The notes under the pieces: model-generated
What the model saw: only the letters and a program-made list of their open reading frames with translations
Database searches by the model: none
What the model was told of the DNA's origin: nothing
Part shown: positions 56,584 through 64,000 of the stretch, piece after piece
Layout of the letters: the number at the start of each line of letters is the position of its first letter
How positions within the stretch are numbered: position 1 is the stretch's first letter
Source: DSCS01 sp035391585
GTDB lineage: Bacteria > Macinerneyibacteriota > Macinerneyibacteria > Macinerneyibacteriales > DSCS01
Reading direction: 5' to 3'
Assembly: GCA_964574875.1 (NCBI GenBank)
Contig: CAZNOX010000003.1
Location: 59,271-123,270 of the forward strand
DNA: 64,000 nt
Position numbers and translations under genes: made by a program

Positions 56584-59178
56584 ATGGAAGCTGCCCGGAT
56601 ACGCCAAGCATTTATCGATTATTTCAAAGAGAGAGGACACCGGATCGTCGACTCCTCCCCTCTGATCCCCAAAGACGACCCCACCCTGCTCTTCACATCA
56701 GCGGGGATGGTCCAGTTCAAGGAGTTCTTTCAGGCAAAAGACACCGCGCGCCTTGCTTTTACACGGGCGGCGTCCTGTCAGAAATGTCTGCGAGCAGGGG
56801 GAAAAAAGAGTGACCTGGAAATTGTGGGGAAGACCGCCCGTCACCATTCGTTTTTCGAGATGCTGGGTAATTTCTCCTTCGGTGATTATTTTAAAGAGGA
56901 CGCCATCGCTTTCGCCTGGGAGTTCGCCGTGGAGCGGCTCGGGCTTGATCCCCGGCGTGTGTGGGCCACTGTCCACACTGATGACGATGAAGCGCGGCAG
57001 CTCTGGCTCAAGTACCTGCCTGCTCAACGGATCGTCGCTCTCGGGGATAAGGATAATTTCTGGGGCCCTGCAGGAGAGACCGGCCCCTGCGGCCCTTCAT
57101 CAGAGCTCTATTATGATTACGGGCCCGGTACGGGCTGCGGAGAGGAGAGCTGCCGGCCGGGGTGCGAATGTGACCGTTATGTGGAGTTCTGGAACCTTGT
57201 CTTTACCCAGTTCAATAAAGAGGCTGACGGGACACTGACTCCGCTGCAGAAAAAGAACATCGACACGGGAATGGGGCTGGAGCGCCTGGCTTCGATCCTC
57301 CAGGGAAAGACGAATAATTTTCATACAGACCTTTTTCAACCCCTGATCCAGGCGGCTTCCGGGTATATCGGAGTGGACTATGATGACACAACGGCCCTCC
57401 ATTTCCATATCATCGCTGACCATATCCGGGCCCTTGTCTTTGCCTTTTCCGACGGGGTCATCCCCTCCAATGACGGACGGGGCTATGTTCTCAGGCGTAT
57501 CCTCCGCCGGGCACTGAGGCAGGCGCGGATCCTGGGGTATCAAAAACCCTTCCTTTATAAACTGGCCGGAGACGTGGTCACTGCTTACGGAGATTTCTAT
57601 AAAGAGCTCCTCCCCGCAGCGCAGCATACCCAGCATCTGATCAGGATGGAAGAGGAGCGTTTCCTCGATACCCTGGATGCCGGGATGTCTATTCTTGAGG
57701 AGGAGTGCCGGATACTCAGAGAGAAGGGGGCTTCTCTCCTCTCCGGCCGGACAGCGTTCAAACTTTACGATACGTACGGATTTCCCGTGGACCTCACGGC
57801 GGACATCCTTACCGAGCAGGGGCTTCAGCTGGACGATGAAGGGTTCCGCAAGGCCATGGAAGACCAGAAAAAGAGAGGCCGTGCCTCATGGGCGGGAGGA
57901 TCGGGAGAGAAACGATACCTCTACGTGGTGGAAAAGGGGCTTCCCGAAACGGTCTTTACGGGATATGAGACAAGCGAAGAAACGGGAGTCCTCCTCCACA
58001 AGGAGAAGACAGACGAAGGTTGGGAACTTGTCTTCGACAAAAGCTGTTTCTACGGTGAATCGGGAGGACAGGCCGGTGACAGGGGATGGCTTCTCACAGG
58101 AGACGGGAAAATCGAGATCACAGATACACGGAAAGCCGCCGGAGTCCATATCCATATGATCAGTGAAGGCGGAGAGGCTCTGGACGAGGGGTGCTCCTAC
58201 CGGCTCGAGGTGGATGGAGCGGCCCGTCTCAACGCAGCCCGGAACCATACGGCGACCCATCTTCTCCATAAAGCCCTCAAAGAGGTCCTGGGCAGTCATG
58301 TGAACCAGGCCGGATCTTACGTCGGCCCGGACAGGCTCCGTTTTGACTTTACCCATTTTGCAAAGATGACCCGGGAAGAGGTGGCTGCGGCAGAAGAGGC
58401 TGTCAACAAGGCGGTCATCGCCAACAGGCCGGTGACGGCCCAGGTGATGGGCCAGCAGGAGGCGCGCGACAAGGGAGCCGTGGCCCTGTTCGGGGAAAAG
58501 TACGGAGAACAGGTCCGTGTGGTTTCTGTAGAGGGGGTCTCCATGGAGCTCTGCGGAGGGACGCATGTGAAGCGGACCGGGGATATCGGTCCCTTTGTCA
58601 TCCTCTCCGAAGGGAGCCTGTCAGCGGGAGTGCGGCGGATCGAGGCGGTGACAGGGGAAGAGGCGATTCATCTCATCCAGGACAGCCGGCTCATCCTTGA
58701 AGAACTTTCCGGGACAGTGAAAGCTGAACCAAAGGCTTTGCCGGAAAGGATCGAACAGCTTCTGAAAAGAGAAAAGGAGCTTCACAAGGAGATCGAGAAA
58801 CTGAAGATGGAGTCGGCATCGTCTGATATTGATGAGATCATGGCTGCCGGGATCAATAAAAACGGGCTCTCTCTTTTTACAGCCCTCCTTCCCGAAGGGG
58901 ATATGAAAGTCATCACCGAGACCGCCCAGAGGATCAAAGACCGGGCCGCTCAAAAAAGCGTCGTCATCCTCGCCGGGACAGAGGGGGAAAAGGTCAGCGG
59001 AGTCGTGATGGTGACAGAGGATATCAAGGGGCGCGTAAAGGCCGGAGATATCGCATCCCGCCTGGCGTCAGAATTGGAAGGCGGGGGCGGGGGCCGTCCG
59101 GATATGGCCCGTTTCGGAGGAAAGCGGACCAGCCGCCTTGAGGAGATCCTTGAGAACGCAGGAGAATGGCTTCCGTAA
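56584..59178 (+). CDS. alaS: Alanyl-tRNA synthetase
   Basis: An 864-aa enzyme. The class II catalytic core begins IRQAFIDYFKERGHRIVDSSPLIPKDDPTLLFTSAGMVQFK; FWGPAGETGPCGPSSELYYD and MGLERLASILQGKTNNFHTDLF follow. The editing site has NHTATHLLHKAL and CGGTHV (about residue 657). The C-Ala domain has GGGGGRPDMARFGG. Full length. It is third in recA-recX-alaS, an order seen in many bacteria. Confidence 0.97.
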   Translation: MEAARIRQAFIDYFKERGHRIVDSSPLIPKDDPTLLFTSAGMVQFKEFFQAKDTARLAFTRAASCQKCLRAGGKKSDLEIVGKTARHHSFFEMLGNFSFGDYFKEDAIAFAWEFAVERLGLDPRRVWATVHTDDDEARQLWLKYLPAQRIVALGDKDNFWGPAGETGPCGPSSELYYDYGPGTGCGEESCRPGCECDRYVEFWNLVFTQFNKEADGTLTPLQKKNIDTGMGLERLASILQGKTNNFHTDLFQPLIQAASGYIGVDYDDTTALHFHIIADHIRALVFAFSDGVIPSNDGRGYVLRRILRRALRQARILGYQKPFLYKLAGDVVTAYGDFYKELLPAAQHTQHLIRMEEERFLDTLDAGMSILEEECRILREKGASLLSGRTAFKLYDTYGFPVDLTADILTEQGLQLDDEGFRKAMEDQKKRGRASWAGGSGEKRYLYVVEKGLPETVFTGYETSEETGVLLHKEKTDEGWELVFDKSCFYGESGGQAGDRGWLLTGDGKIEITDTRKAAGVHIHMISEGGEALDEGCSYRLEVDGAARLNAARNHTATHLLHKALKEVLGSHVNQAGSYVGPDRLRFDFTHFAKMTREEVAAAEEAVNKAVIANRPVTAQVMGQQEARDKGAVALFGEKYGEQVRVVSVEGVSMELCGGTHVKRTGDIGPFVILSEGSLSAGVRRIEAVTGEEAIHLIQDSRLILEELSGTVKAEPKALPERIEQLLKREKELHKEIEKLKMESASSDIDEIMAAGINKNGLSLFTALLPEGDMKVITETAQRIKDRAAQKSVVILAGTEGEKVSGVVMVTEDIKGRVKAGDIASRLASELEGGGGGRPDMARFGGKRTSRLEEILENAGEWLP

Positions 59179-59203
59179 GAGAAAAGAACGAAAGGGAGGG
59201 GTT

Positions 59204-60367
59204 ATGAGTCCTGTCTTGAAGAGAAGTGTGATGATGGTGCTGGCAGCGGTGTTCATCATCCTGGGAGGATGCGGGAAGGAGCCGTATCTCTCCGTGGGAG
59301 ATCAGACATATTCAAAAAGTGAAGTGGAGATGTTTTCCCGGCTCTTTGATTATGACGGGTCCATGGCCCTGCAGAAATTTGTGGAGTTTGCCCTGGCTTC
59401 ACAGGCAGCGGAAAAGGTCCGTCTTGAAGAGGGGAAAGCCGATAAAGCGTATCAGGACCTGAAGAAGACCGTGCTCCAGAATCTCCTGAGGGAGACAGCG
59501 CGGCCCTTCATGGATGTCCTGACTCAGGATGATCCCTACTTTGATCACATTTACAGGATCTCCTACACCCTCTATACAGTCACTCCCCGACAGGGGACAG
59601 CCAGGGAGAAGGTTCTCTTTGTTCCCGGGGATCTGCCTGAACCCGCCGATCTCTTTCTCTCCCAGGCGTCACCCGGGGACACGGTGAAGGGGATCGAGAC
59701 GAAATACGGGTATCTGGATGTCACCCTCCATGAGATCCTCCCCGCAAAGACTCCCCTGGATTCTGAAAAACGGTTCAAGATCCGGTCGGCGCTGGCCATG
59801 ACCATGGGATTTGAAGATTTGAAGTTTCAGAACACGTTTTTCTTCGACCCTGCCGTTGCCCTTCAGGGACAAGAGAAGGACGAGGCAGGCGGTTATGAAG
59901 GACGGACCTTCACCGTAGGGGAAGTCAGCCGCGGAATCGGGGCTCTTCCCGATTCGGAAGAACGGGTTCCCCTGATGAAGCGTTATATCGAAGAGCATTT
60001 TCTTGAAAAGGCCTTCTCGGATGAACTGGATTATCTGCGAAAGATCTCCCGTGACCTCGCTGCTGCAGGGGTCTACGAACGGGATTATATCAACACCCAT
60101 ACGCCCCGGGCGCGCAAAGAGCTTGAAGGCCGTCTGGAAGAGGCTTTTCTCACAGACGGAAAAGAGAAACGTCTTGTGACACTCTTCCCTCAGGAGCAGC
60201 CCCGTTTCCCCCAGGAAGGGGAAACGGTCCGTTACCAGGGGCGGGAATGGACCGTTCGGAGCCGGACGGCCGTGGATGTGCGGAAATCACATCTTGAAGA
60301 GTATCTCATGAGGGAGCTTTTTGCGCTGCTCATGAAACAGTACCCGGTGGAGGTCCATGAAGAATAG
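59204..60367 (+). CDS. Lipoprotein, possibly SurA/PpiC-N-like
   Basis: A 387-aa protein with a signal and lipobox (VMMVLAAVFIILGGC). The first mature part (EPYLSVGDQTYSKSEVEMFSRLF) resembles the start of SurA/PrsA-type chaperones, and the rest is helical with a central beta patch (LFVPGDLPEPADLFLSQASPGDTVKG). No catalytic PPIase site was recognised. ATG 59204 follows AAGGGAGG. The next gene overlaps it by 11 nt, so it may assist export of that protease. Family call is tentative. Confidence 0.6.
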   Translation: MSPVLKRSVMMVLAAVFIILGGCGKEPYLSVGDQTYSKSEVEMFSRLFDYDGSMALQKFVEFALASQAAEKVRLEEGKADKAYQDLKKTVLQNLLRETARPFMDVLTQDDPYFDHIYRISYTLYTVTPRQGTAREKVLFVPGDLPEPADLFLSQASPGDTVKGIETKYGYLDVTLHEILPAKTPLDSEKRFKIRSALAMTMGFEDLKFQNTFFFDPAVALQGQEKDEAGGYEGRTFTVGEVSRGIGALPDSEERVPLMKRYIEEHFLEKAFSDELDYLRKISRDLAAAGVYERDYINTHTPRARKELEGRLEEAFLTDGKEKRLVTLFPQEQPRFPQEGETVRYQGREWTVRSRTAVDVRKSHLEEYLMRELFALLMKQYPVEVHEE

Positions 60368-62198
60368 ACGGCCGGCCGGCCTCCTGTTGATCTGGCTGCT
60401 TTTCCTGACCCCGCTCCTCTTCTCCTTTGACCTTCTGCTTTATGTCTCAGGGAACAACACGCTGGGGGATCAAGCCGAGGCCCTGGACAGCTGGGCACAG
60501 GCTCTTCCGTCTGACGGCCCCCACAGGCTTCTCTTCCAGGTGTCCTACGGCGGCGCCACCGTCCGGCGCCTGCGGGGCGGGGGTGAATCCTCTGATGTCC
60601 TTCTCACACAGGCCGACATGGGGGATGAGGCAACGCTGTCCGATTTTCTCGACTGGGCGGAGGACCGGAGAACCGGCGGGGCTTCGTTTCTGGCCCTCTG
60701 GGGACATGGGAACAACTGGTATCCTGACTACGCCTCCCCGGCGGAAGACCCTGATGCCATCGCATGGGACGCTCTGAGCGGCCTGGAGATCTTTTTCAGC
60801 GAGAAGACAGCCTCTTCTGTTTTCAACGGACACCGCTTTACGCTTATTCTTCTGGACGCCTGCCGGATGGCCTCTGTGGAAAATTTCTATGCCCTGGCGC
60901 CCTTCGGGGATGTGATCGCAGCTTCTGCCCATAATCTGCCCGCCGACGCCTTTGATTATGCTTCTCTTTTTACCCTGGCCCCCGAGACTTCCCAGGAGAT
61001 GACTGCAGCCCTTTTCAACCTTTTTGTGAATAAGGGGACGGCCTGGTCTCTCACAGCGGTCTCCGGGCCTCAGTGGAGAGCGTCTGTGGAATCTGCCGTG
61101 GAGGGGTCTTTCCCCTCGGAGTGGGTGCGCAGCAGCTTTGCCGGGGTGACGCCTGCCAACACTCTGGACGTGGATGCTTCGGATATTGACGCCTCTTTTC
61201 TCAGCGGCTGGGAGGGGGCCGTCCTGCACAGGGAGTCTTCGGAGAGCTCTTTCGGGGGCGTCTCTCTCTTCTTCCCGCCGGACTATGTCCGTTTCAAGGC
61301 AAGCCTTGGAGGATACCGCGAGCTTGCATTTGAGATCACGGCCCACTGGCTGGAGAGATTGGCTGCCTTTTACGGAAAAGAGGATATCGCACCGGAGATG
61401 CTCACATCACCCCGGGTGGAAGGCCACAGCACCTACTCCTCGGTGGATCCCGGAACCTGGTATGACTTCAGCGGGCCTGTCACATATGTCCTCTTTGCGG
61501 GTGAGAGCCTCCTCTACCTTCCCCTGGACCTGACTCTGCTGGAAAACAATTCCGGGCTGGCCGTGGTCTCGGGGATGAGTGTGACATTAAACGGCGGTGA
61601 TGCCGCCGTCTTTGAAAACAGTGACACGTCTCTTTCGGGATATCTGGAGCTTCATCTCTCCTACGCGGTGGCTCCCGGCGAGACGGGCCTTGTCTCCGTT
61701 TCAGAGGACGGGACCGCTTTTGAAGAGAACAATTGGTTTTCCGCAACGGGAGAGGTGTCTCTCTTCTTCCCGAAATCGATCCGCGCCGTGCGTGTGGAGA
61801 TCACGGGAAGCGCCAGTGAGTACCGGGGTGTCACCGTGACCACACGGCGTCGTGCCCGCTTCTCCCAGGGAGCGGAAGAAGCATTGACATCAGCCCGGAC
61901 GTTCCCGTACGTCTGGAGCGCGGCCCGCATGGGCGCTCTGGACAGCCGGGGGAACCTGAGTGTCGCCGAACCGTCCATGGCAAGCGGCAGCCGCCGCCTT
62001 GTCTACCCCAACCCGCTGAGAGGAAGCGGGACCCTCCATTTCGGAAGCTCTGTCGTCGAGATCCTCCTTTATGATGCCCGGGGACGCCTTCTTCAGATGT
62101 GGTCAGGACGGGAGAGCATCGATCTGTCCGGCTATCCGTCAGGCCTCTACTATGTCAGGCTGGACGGCGATCTCGTCCCCTTCGTCCGCGTGAGATGA
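60357..62198 (+). CDS. Clostripain-family (C11) protease with C-terminal sorting domain
   Basis: A 613-aa exported protein. Signal-like N-terminus GLLLIWLLFLTPLLFSF. The catalytic His is in FLALWGHGNNWYPDY and Cys in TLILLDACRMASVENFYALAPFGDVIAAS, the C11 layout. The last 70 residues (VYPNPLRGSGTLHFGSSVVEILLYDARGRLLQMW ... IDLSGYPSGLYYVRLDG) match the FlgD-like/T9SS type A sorting pattern. It is likely secreted or surface-bound. It overlaps the lipoprotein gene by 11 nt. A type IX machine is not in the window. Confidence 0.83.
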   Translation: MKNRRPAGLLLIWLLFLTPLLFSFDLLLYVSGNNTLGDQAEALDSWAQALPSDGPHRLLFQVSYGGATVRRLRGGGESSDVLLTQADMGDEATLSDFLDWAEDRRTGGASFLALWGHGNNWYPDYASPAEDPDAIAWDALSGLEIFFSEKTASSVFNGHRFTLILLDACRMASVENFYALAPFGDVIAASAHNLPADAFDYASLFTLAPETSQEMTAALFNLFVNKGTAWSLTAVSGPQWRASVESAVEGSFPSEWVRSSFAGVTPANTLDVDASDIDASFLSGWEGAVLHRESSESSFGGVSLFFPPDYVRFKASLGGYRELAFEITAHWLERLAAFYGKEDIAPEMLTSPRVEGHSTYSSVDPGTWYDFSGPVTYVLFAGESLLYLPLDLTLLENNSGLAVVSGMSVTLNGGDAAVFENSDTSLSGYLELHLSYAVAPGETGLVSVSEDGTAFEENNWFSATGEVSLFFPKSIRAVRVEITGSASEYRGVTVTTRRRARFSQGAEEALTSARTFPYVWSAARMGALDSRGNLSVAEPSMASGSRRLVYPNPLRGSGTLHFGSSVVEILLYDARGRLLQMWSGRESIDLSGYPSGLYYVRLDGDLVPFVRVR

Positions 62199-62279
62199 CG
62201 CTTTTCTTTCGCTAGCCAAAATAAATTATTTTACTCCCTCATTCCTCTTAATAAAATTCATTTAAAAGCAAAAAATATA

Positions 62280-62308
62280 TTGACTGCATGAACTATATCA
62301 GGTAGATT
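62280..62308 (+). promoter_or_regulatory. Promoter of the TonB receptor gene
   Basis: TTGACT (62280-62285), 17 bp, TAGATT (62303-62308), in an AT-rich 189-nt gap. Two ribosome sites follow: AAAGGAGG (62329-62336) and AAAGGAG (62373-62379). Confidence 0.5.
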
Positions 62309-62387
62309 GATAATAATTAGAGAAATCGAAAGGAGGTGTGTGGAGTTGGATGTTTTTGTTGTGGATAGAAAGAAAGGAGTTTCTTTT

Positions 62388-64000
62388 ATGAAAAGGTTCT
62401 TGTCTTTTCTCTTTGTGATTTTATTGGTTTCCGCAGTCGCATTCGCGGGAACGACAGGAAAGATCCGGGGCAAAGTCGTTGATGCCTCGACGGGAGAAGG
62501 CCTGCCTGGAGCCACTGTGCTGGTTGAAGGCACACAGCTGGGCGCCGCTGCTACCGCAGACGGGTCCTTCTTTATCCTCCAGGTTCCGCCGGGAGTCTAC
62601 TCTCTCCAGGCGGTCATGGTCGGATACTCGACAGGGATCGTGACCGACGTGGTCATCTCTGCCGACAGTACCACCAATGTCACCATTGAGTTGCAGGAAA
62701 AGATCGCCGGGACGGAAGAAGTCACCGTTACGGCGAAAAGGGAGATCATCCGTAAGGATAATACTTCCACAGTTGAAAAAGTCGATGCGGCCAAGATCAA
62801 GAATATGGCCGTGGATTCAGTTGACGATGTGTTAACGGTTCAGAAGGGCGCAGCCCTCTTGTCCAACGCCACCAACAACGTCGAGAACTCCGCCAATGAA
62901 GAGCGCGGAAACGTCGGCGGGCTTCATATCCGCGGGGGACGCGGAAACGAAGTCGGTTATTATGTCAACGGTTTCTCTGTCCAGAACCTCATGACCGGCC
63001 AGTCTGCACTGGATGTGGCCACTGATGCGGTTCAGGAGATGCAGATCCTCACCGGCGGATTCAACGCCGAATACGGAAATGCCATGTCCGGTATCATCAA
63101 CATCGTGACCAAAGAGGGCGGGAAGGAATTCCACGCCGGTGTCACCGTTGAGACCGATGCCATGTTCTCCAAGCCCGATAAAGTGGATCCCGGGCTTCTG
63201 GACCTGAACTACGGGTTTAACAGTGTCAAGGGATTCATCTCCGGGCCTGTTCCGTACACACCTTTCGCCTTCATGGGAACCTTCGGCTACACCGAAAGGG
63301 ATGCCGTGGGCCATCGTATCCCCGATTATGAGGACATGGTGGACAATCTTCCCGAAGACCTGGCTCCGACGTATTGGACACCCCATACGGCAGCCAACGG
63401 GTATGATTATCAGTTCAAACTCAGCGGCAAGCTTATGCCTACGCTGAAAAGTGAAACGGATATTCTCGGCTCCTTTACCCAGGGGGAATACTACAGCCAC
63501 CGCTACAAGTATGACCTGGATAAATACATGGAAGACGAGACCACAAGCCTCCTGATCACCCAGAGGCTGACCCATACCCTGAATGCGAGGACTTTCTACA
63601 GTATCATGGTGGGTTACTTCGATTATTCCGATGATTACCTGCCCCAGTCCGGAGAAGAAGAGATCGGCGATTTCATCGACCCCTATACCGAAACGGTGGA
63701 GCGTGTCTTTGATCCCTATAACCTCTTCTATATCGACGGACACTACATCGCGTTTACCGAGCAGAAAGCCTCCTACATCAACGTCAGGGGAGACCTGACA
63801 TCCCAGGTGAACCGCTTCAACCAGATCAAAGTCGGGTTTGAAGTGCAGAAGCATGACCTGGAGTATTTCAGCTGCTCTTATCCCACAAGCGCCAACTACA
63901 CCACGGACTTCAACGTGAAGCCCATGCTGGCCAACCTGTTTGTGCAGGATAAGCTGGAGTATGAAAACATGATCCTCAATGTGGGCGTTCGTATGGACTA
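62388..64000 (+). CDS. TonB-dependent receptor with carboxypeptidase-like domain (partial, 3' end cut)
   Basis: 537 codons are visible before the window ends. Signal peptide MKRFLSFLFVILLVSAVAFA. Residues 23-105 are a CarboxypepD_reg-like beta sandwich (GKIRGKVVDASTGEGLPGATVLVEGTQLGAAATADGSFFILQVPPGVYSLQ). The plug is next: EVTVTAKRE, GLHIRGGRGNEVGYYVNGFSVQNLMTG, MQILTGGFNAEYGNAMSGIINIVTKEGG. The barrel begins after about 235. It would import a ligand across the outer membrane using TonB; ligand unknown. ATG 62388 has AAAGGAG; in-frame GTG 62340 or TTG 62346 behind the upstream ribosome site would add 16 or 14 residues. Confidence 0.9.
   Translation, partial: MKRFLSFLFVILLVSAVAFAGTTGKIRGKVVDASTGEGLPGATVLVEGTQLGAAATADGSFFILQVPPGVYSLQAVMVGYSTGIVTDVVISADSTTNVTIELQEKIAGTEEVTVTAKREIIRKDNTSTVEKVDAAKIKNMAVDSVDDVLTVQKGAALLSNATNNVENSANEERGNVGGLHIRGGRGNEVGYYVNGFSVQNLMTGQSALDVATDAVQEMQILTGGFNAEYGNAMSGIINIVTKEGGKEFHAGVTVETDAMFSKPDKVDPGLLDLNYGFNSVKGFISGPVPYTPFAFMGTFGYTERDAVGHRIPDYEDMVDNLPEDLAPTYWTPHTAANGYDYQFKLSGKLMPTLKSETDILGSFTQGEYYSHRYKYDLDKYMEDETTSLLITQRLTHTLNARTFYSIMVGYFDYSDDYLPQSGEEEIGDFIDPYTETVERVFDPYNLFYIDGHYIAFTEQKASYINVRGDLTSQVNRFNQIKVGFEVQKHDLEYFSCSYPTSANYTTDFNVKPMLANLFVQDKLEYENMILNVGVRMD

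Overview
The window is one compact, mostly plus-strand stretch of chromosome from a diderm (outer-membrane) and probably anaerobic bacterium. The outer membrane is implied by lptC-lptA-lptB, a TonB-dependent receptor, two beta-barrel-type proteins and lipoproteins. Anaerobic life is suggested by a four-subunit 2-oxoacid:ferredoxin oxidoreductase, the [FeFe]-hydrogenase maturase HydF, class I (Fe-S) two-subunit fumarase, a PPi-type phosphofructokinase and formyl-THF ligase. An HPr kinase, a WhiA homologue, a Cox24-type mini ribosomal protein, a FlgD/T9SS-like sorting tail and an MglA/roadblock cassette together suggest an FCB-like, spirochaete-like or uncultured lineage. I cannot fix the phylum from the sequence alone.

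Layout. 1-5.1 kb: tail of an ABC exporter, an M3 oligopeptidase, then minus-strand genes for a flavoprotein, S-adenosylhomocysteinase, a zinc ribbon and a PHP phosphoesterase. 5.1-7.8 kb: a polarity-type cassette (roadblock, MglA GTPase, roadblock, DUF4388). 7.8-15 kb: rpsT, a small lipoprotein, then one long operon rpsF-ssb-rpsR-rplI-dnaB running directly into fumarase and succinyl-CoA ligase genes. 15-18.8 kb: korDABC plus an unknown membrane protein. 18.8-27.7 kb: PPi-PFK, inositol-phosphatase-like protein, HU, mini ribosomal protein, phosphodiesterase, REC-GAF-GGDEF protein, tRNA-Pro(GGG), glycosyltransferase, hydF, pcm, a DnaC/DnaI-like loader and a UPF0175-like protein. 27.7-34.7 kb: three pilin-like proteins (712, 1161 and 347 aa) behind a full-consensus sigma-54 promoter. 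34.7-50.6 kb: NUDIX, DUF896, CCA transferase, LPS transport, rpoN, lpd, hpf, hprK, whiA, a mannose-type PTS with HPr and EI, and fhs. 50.6-64 kb: small outer-membrane protein, MFS and TauE transporters, porin-like protein, recA-recX-alaS, a lipoprotein, a clostripain-family protease with a sorting tail, and the start of a TonB-dependent receptor.

How it fits together. Fumarase, succinyl-CoA ligase and the ferredoxin oxidoreductase make up three consecutive TCA steps. RpoN is encoded 11 kb downstream of the one sigma-54 promoter I found. HprK, HPr (His15 and Ser46 both present) and EI form a regulatory phosphorelay with a reduced mannose-type permease. Genes are tightly packed with 1, 4, 8 or 14 nt overlaps, so translational coupling must be common. 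Several genes lack a Shine-Dalgarno and have their -10 box 5-7 nt before the ATG, which suggests leaderless mRNAs. No gene-free stretch exceeds 300 bases; the longest is 27729-27961, filled with regulatory signals. I saw no CRISPR array, rRNA, insertion sequence or prophage. All motif calls were read by eye; no database search was run.
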